A stretch of 64,000 nt of DNA from Clostridiales bacterium (lineage in GTDB: Bacteria > Bacillota > Clostridia > Saccharofermentanales > Saccharofermentanaceae), in the NCBI GenBank assembly GCA_017551865.1, contig JAFZKB010000030.1, positions 62,001 to 126,000 of the forward strand, read 5' to 3'. Positions within the stretch are counted from its first letter, which is position 1; each line of letters begins with the position of its first letter. The translations under genes and the position numbers were made by a program. Under the pieces are notes generated by a model, which ran no database searches, was not told the DNA's origin, and saw nothing but the letters and a program-made list of their open reading frames with translations. Positions 62,863 to 64,000 of this stretch are shown here, piece after piece.

Positions 62863-64000
62863 ATGGACGATATTTCTCTTAATGAAAAGAAAGCGGACCG
62901 GCTGATCCTCTTTTCGCTTGTGATCCTCGGGGTCTTCCTGACCCTTCTCGTGAGCCCCTTCTCGCCAATCTACCGCTACTGCTTCGAACCGGACGAGATC
63001 TGCTATCAGATCATGTCCAGGGGGCTTCTTTCGGGAAAAGTACCGTACCGGGATCTTTTCGATCATAAGGGTCCTCTGACGTATCTGATCTACGCACTCG
63101 GACTTCTCCTGTCGGGCAAAGCCACATGGGGCATCTGGATCCTCTTCACGCTTGTGAACATCGGGATCTTCGCACTTTTATATAAGAGCCTGCGTGTGTT
63201 TTTGTCATGGCAGCGATCGCTCGTCGGAACCGCCATCATGCTGGCGCTGCTGTTTTTAAAGAGCAATCCGATCTACGCAAGCGGCAGCAAACCGGATCAC
63301 TTCATTCTCCTTCTTCTTCTTCTGTCTGAGTATCTTGTTCTCATCCGTCTGAAGGATTACACTTCTGCGACGGACAAAAAGCTCTTCTCGGTCCCCGATA
63401 TGTTTCTTCTGGGACTTCTTTGCGGCGGCGTCTTTATGCTCAAGCTCAATGTCTGCATCTACTATCTGCTGTTCATCGGTTTTTATTTTCTCTTTCTTCT
63501 CATAAAGAAGATGGGAAAAGCATTCTTTTCTTCCTGTGGTGCTTTTCTCGGCGGAATCGCGGTCGTATCCGTGCCGTTTTTCATCTTCTATGCCGCAAAC
63601 GGTGCGCTCTCGGATTTCATCGATGCGTATTTTCTTTTTAATTCAAAATATGCGAAAAACGGCGGTCTGAAACTGCACTTCGAGAGAGGCTGGATCGATC
63701 CGGAAAACCAGATCACGATCGTTGTTTTATTCCTTCTTCTGGTGATCGGGTCCCTCCTTTTCTTAAACTCCCAAAAGCAGAAAAAACAGAGCCTGATCTG
63801 CATCGTGCTCGGGTTTGTCACTTACTTTTCGATGAGTCTTCCTGAGGTATTCGCCTATTCCTTCGTGCTTTTAGTGCCGCTTTATATCCTCGCGATCGGC
63901 TATGTCGCGGATATTCTCGTGGCGCTTCTTTCTGAGAAGGTCGCCATTGCTGTTTCTCTGGCGGTTCTTCTCTTCGCGCTTTCCAACTTCACGATCTTCC
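62863..64000 (+). CDS. GT-C-type membrane glycosyltransferase, tandem copy 2, partial
   Basis: The frame is open from the ATG at 62863 to the window end: 379 residues, C-terminus missing. GGAGGG overlaps the stop of copy 1. It mirrors copy 1 closely at the N-terminus: YRYCFEPDE, KVPYRDLFDHKGPLTY and ALGLLLSG. A GSKPDHFI segment matches ASKPENII in copy 1. The two look like a gene duplication with later divergence of the loops. Together they probably form or modify an envelope polysaccharide or teichoic acid, which is inferred from the family only. Confidence 0.85.
   Translation, partial: MDDISLNEKKADRLILFSLVILGVFLTLLVSPFSPIYRYCFEPDEICYQIMSRGLLSGKVPYRDLFDHKGPLTYLIYALGLLLSGKATWGIWILFTLVNIGIFALLYKSLRVFLSWQRSLVGTAIMLALLFLKSNPIYASGSKPDHFILLLLLLSEYLVLIRLKDYTSATDKKLFSVPDMFLLGLLCGGVFMLKLNVCIYYLLFIGFYFLFLLIKKMGKAFFSSCGAFLGGIAVVSVPFFIFYAANGALSDFIDAYFLFNSKYAKNGGLKLHFERGWIDPENQITIVVLFLLLVIGSLLFLNSQKQKKQSLICIVLGFVTYFSMSLPEVFAYSFVLLVPLYILAIGYVADILVALLSEKVAIAVSLAVLLFALSNFTIF

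Overview
The window looks like chromosome of an anaerobic Gram-positive bacterium of the class Clostridia. The support is AGGAGG-type ribosome binding sites before nearly every gene, many lipoproteins with a type II signal peptide, a PadR/DUF1700/DUF4097 cassette next to a MacB-type transporter, a NadD-YqeK fusion beside rsfS, a ferredoxin-thioredoxin-reductase-like protein beside thioredoxin, and many small zinc-ribbon membrane proteins. By eye the base composition is balanced (near half G+C) except for a clearly AT-richer stretch at about 22.0-25.1 kb. No rRNA, tRNA or CRISPR array was seen. Genus cannot be fixed from this sequence alone.

Layout. 0-6.5 kb, minus strand: uncharacterised envelope and zinc-ribbon proteins, including a lipoprotein made of four tandem repeats. 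6.6-9.4 kb: an AraC-type regulator, an iron-sulfur flavoprotein and a membrane gene with a frameshift. 9.4-17.1 kb, minus strand: an eight-gene run of oxidoreductases around an intracellular family 10 glycoside hydrolase. 17.2-21.2 kb: an AlkZ-related protein, a duplicated DUF2262-like protein and a large lipoprotein. 21.4-26.6 kb: an HD hydrolase, then the AT-rich island with a lipoprotein, a zinc-ribbon membrane protein, a membrane protein and its truncated copy, ended by an IS256-family element. 26.7-33.4 kb: an exonuclease, a large membrane protein, a patatin and three tandem paralogous two-pass membrane proteins.

33.5-44.4 kb: a TerB-like/zinc-ribbon pair, two MATE exporters, a 61-residue membrane protein behind a response-regulator-like direct repeat, and a PadR - DUF1700 - DUF4097 - FtsX permease - ABC ATPase operon starting from a perfect TTGACA-17-TATAAT promoter that overlaps a palindrome. 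44.4-54.9 kb: rsfS, nadD-yqeK, purD, purH, purN, purF and purE; two paralogous zinc-ribbon/Tim44-like membrane proteins flank purD. 55-62 kb: a CapA-like lipoprotein, a HEAT-repeat protein, an FTR-like protein and thioredoxin, a membrane protein, a Nudix hydrolase and an SDR dehydrogenase. 61.3 kb to the end: two tandem GT-C-type membrane proteins, the second cut by the window edge.

How the genes work together. purE-purF-purN-purH form one operon for inosinate synthesis, with purD on its own transcript; purC, purL, purM and purB are not here. nadD-yqeK and rsfS are NAD-synthesis and ribosome-silencing housekeeping. The PadR operon looks like a self-regulated envelope-stress or antimicrobial-peptide cassette. 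The least explained structure is an array at 58134-58428: five complete imperfect hairpins plus two partial units with a period of 50-54 bases, lying between two convergent genes. It matches no feature class that I recognise and is the best candidate for something new.
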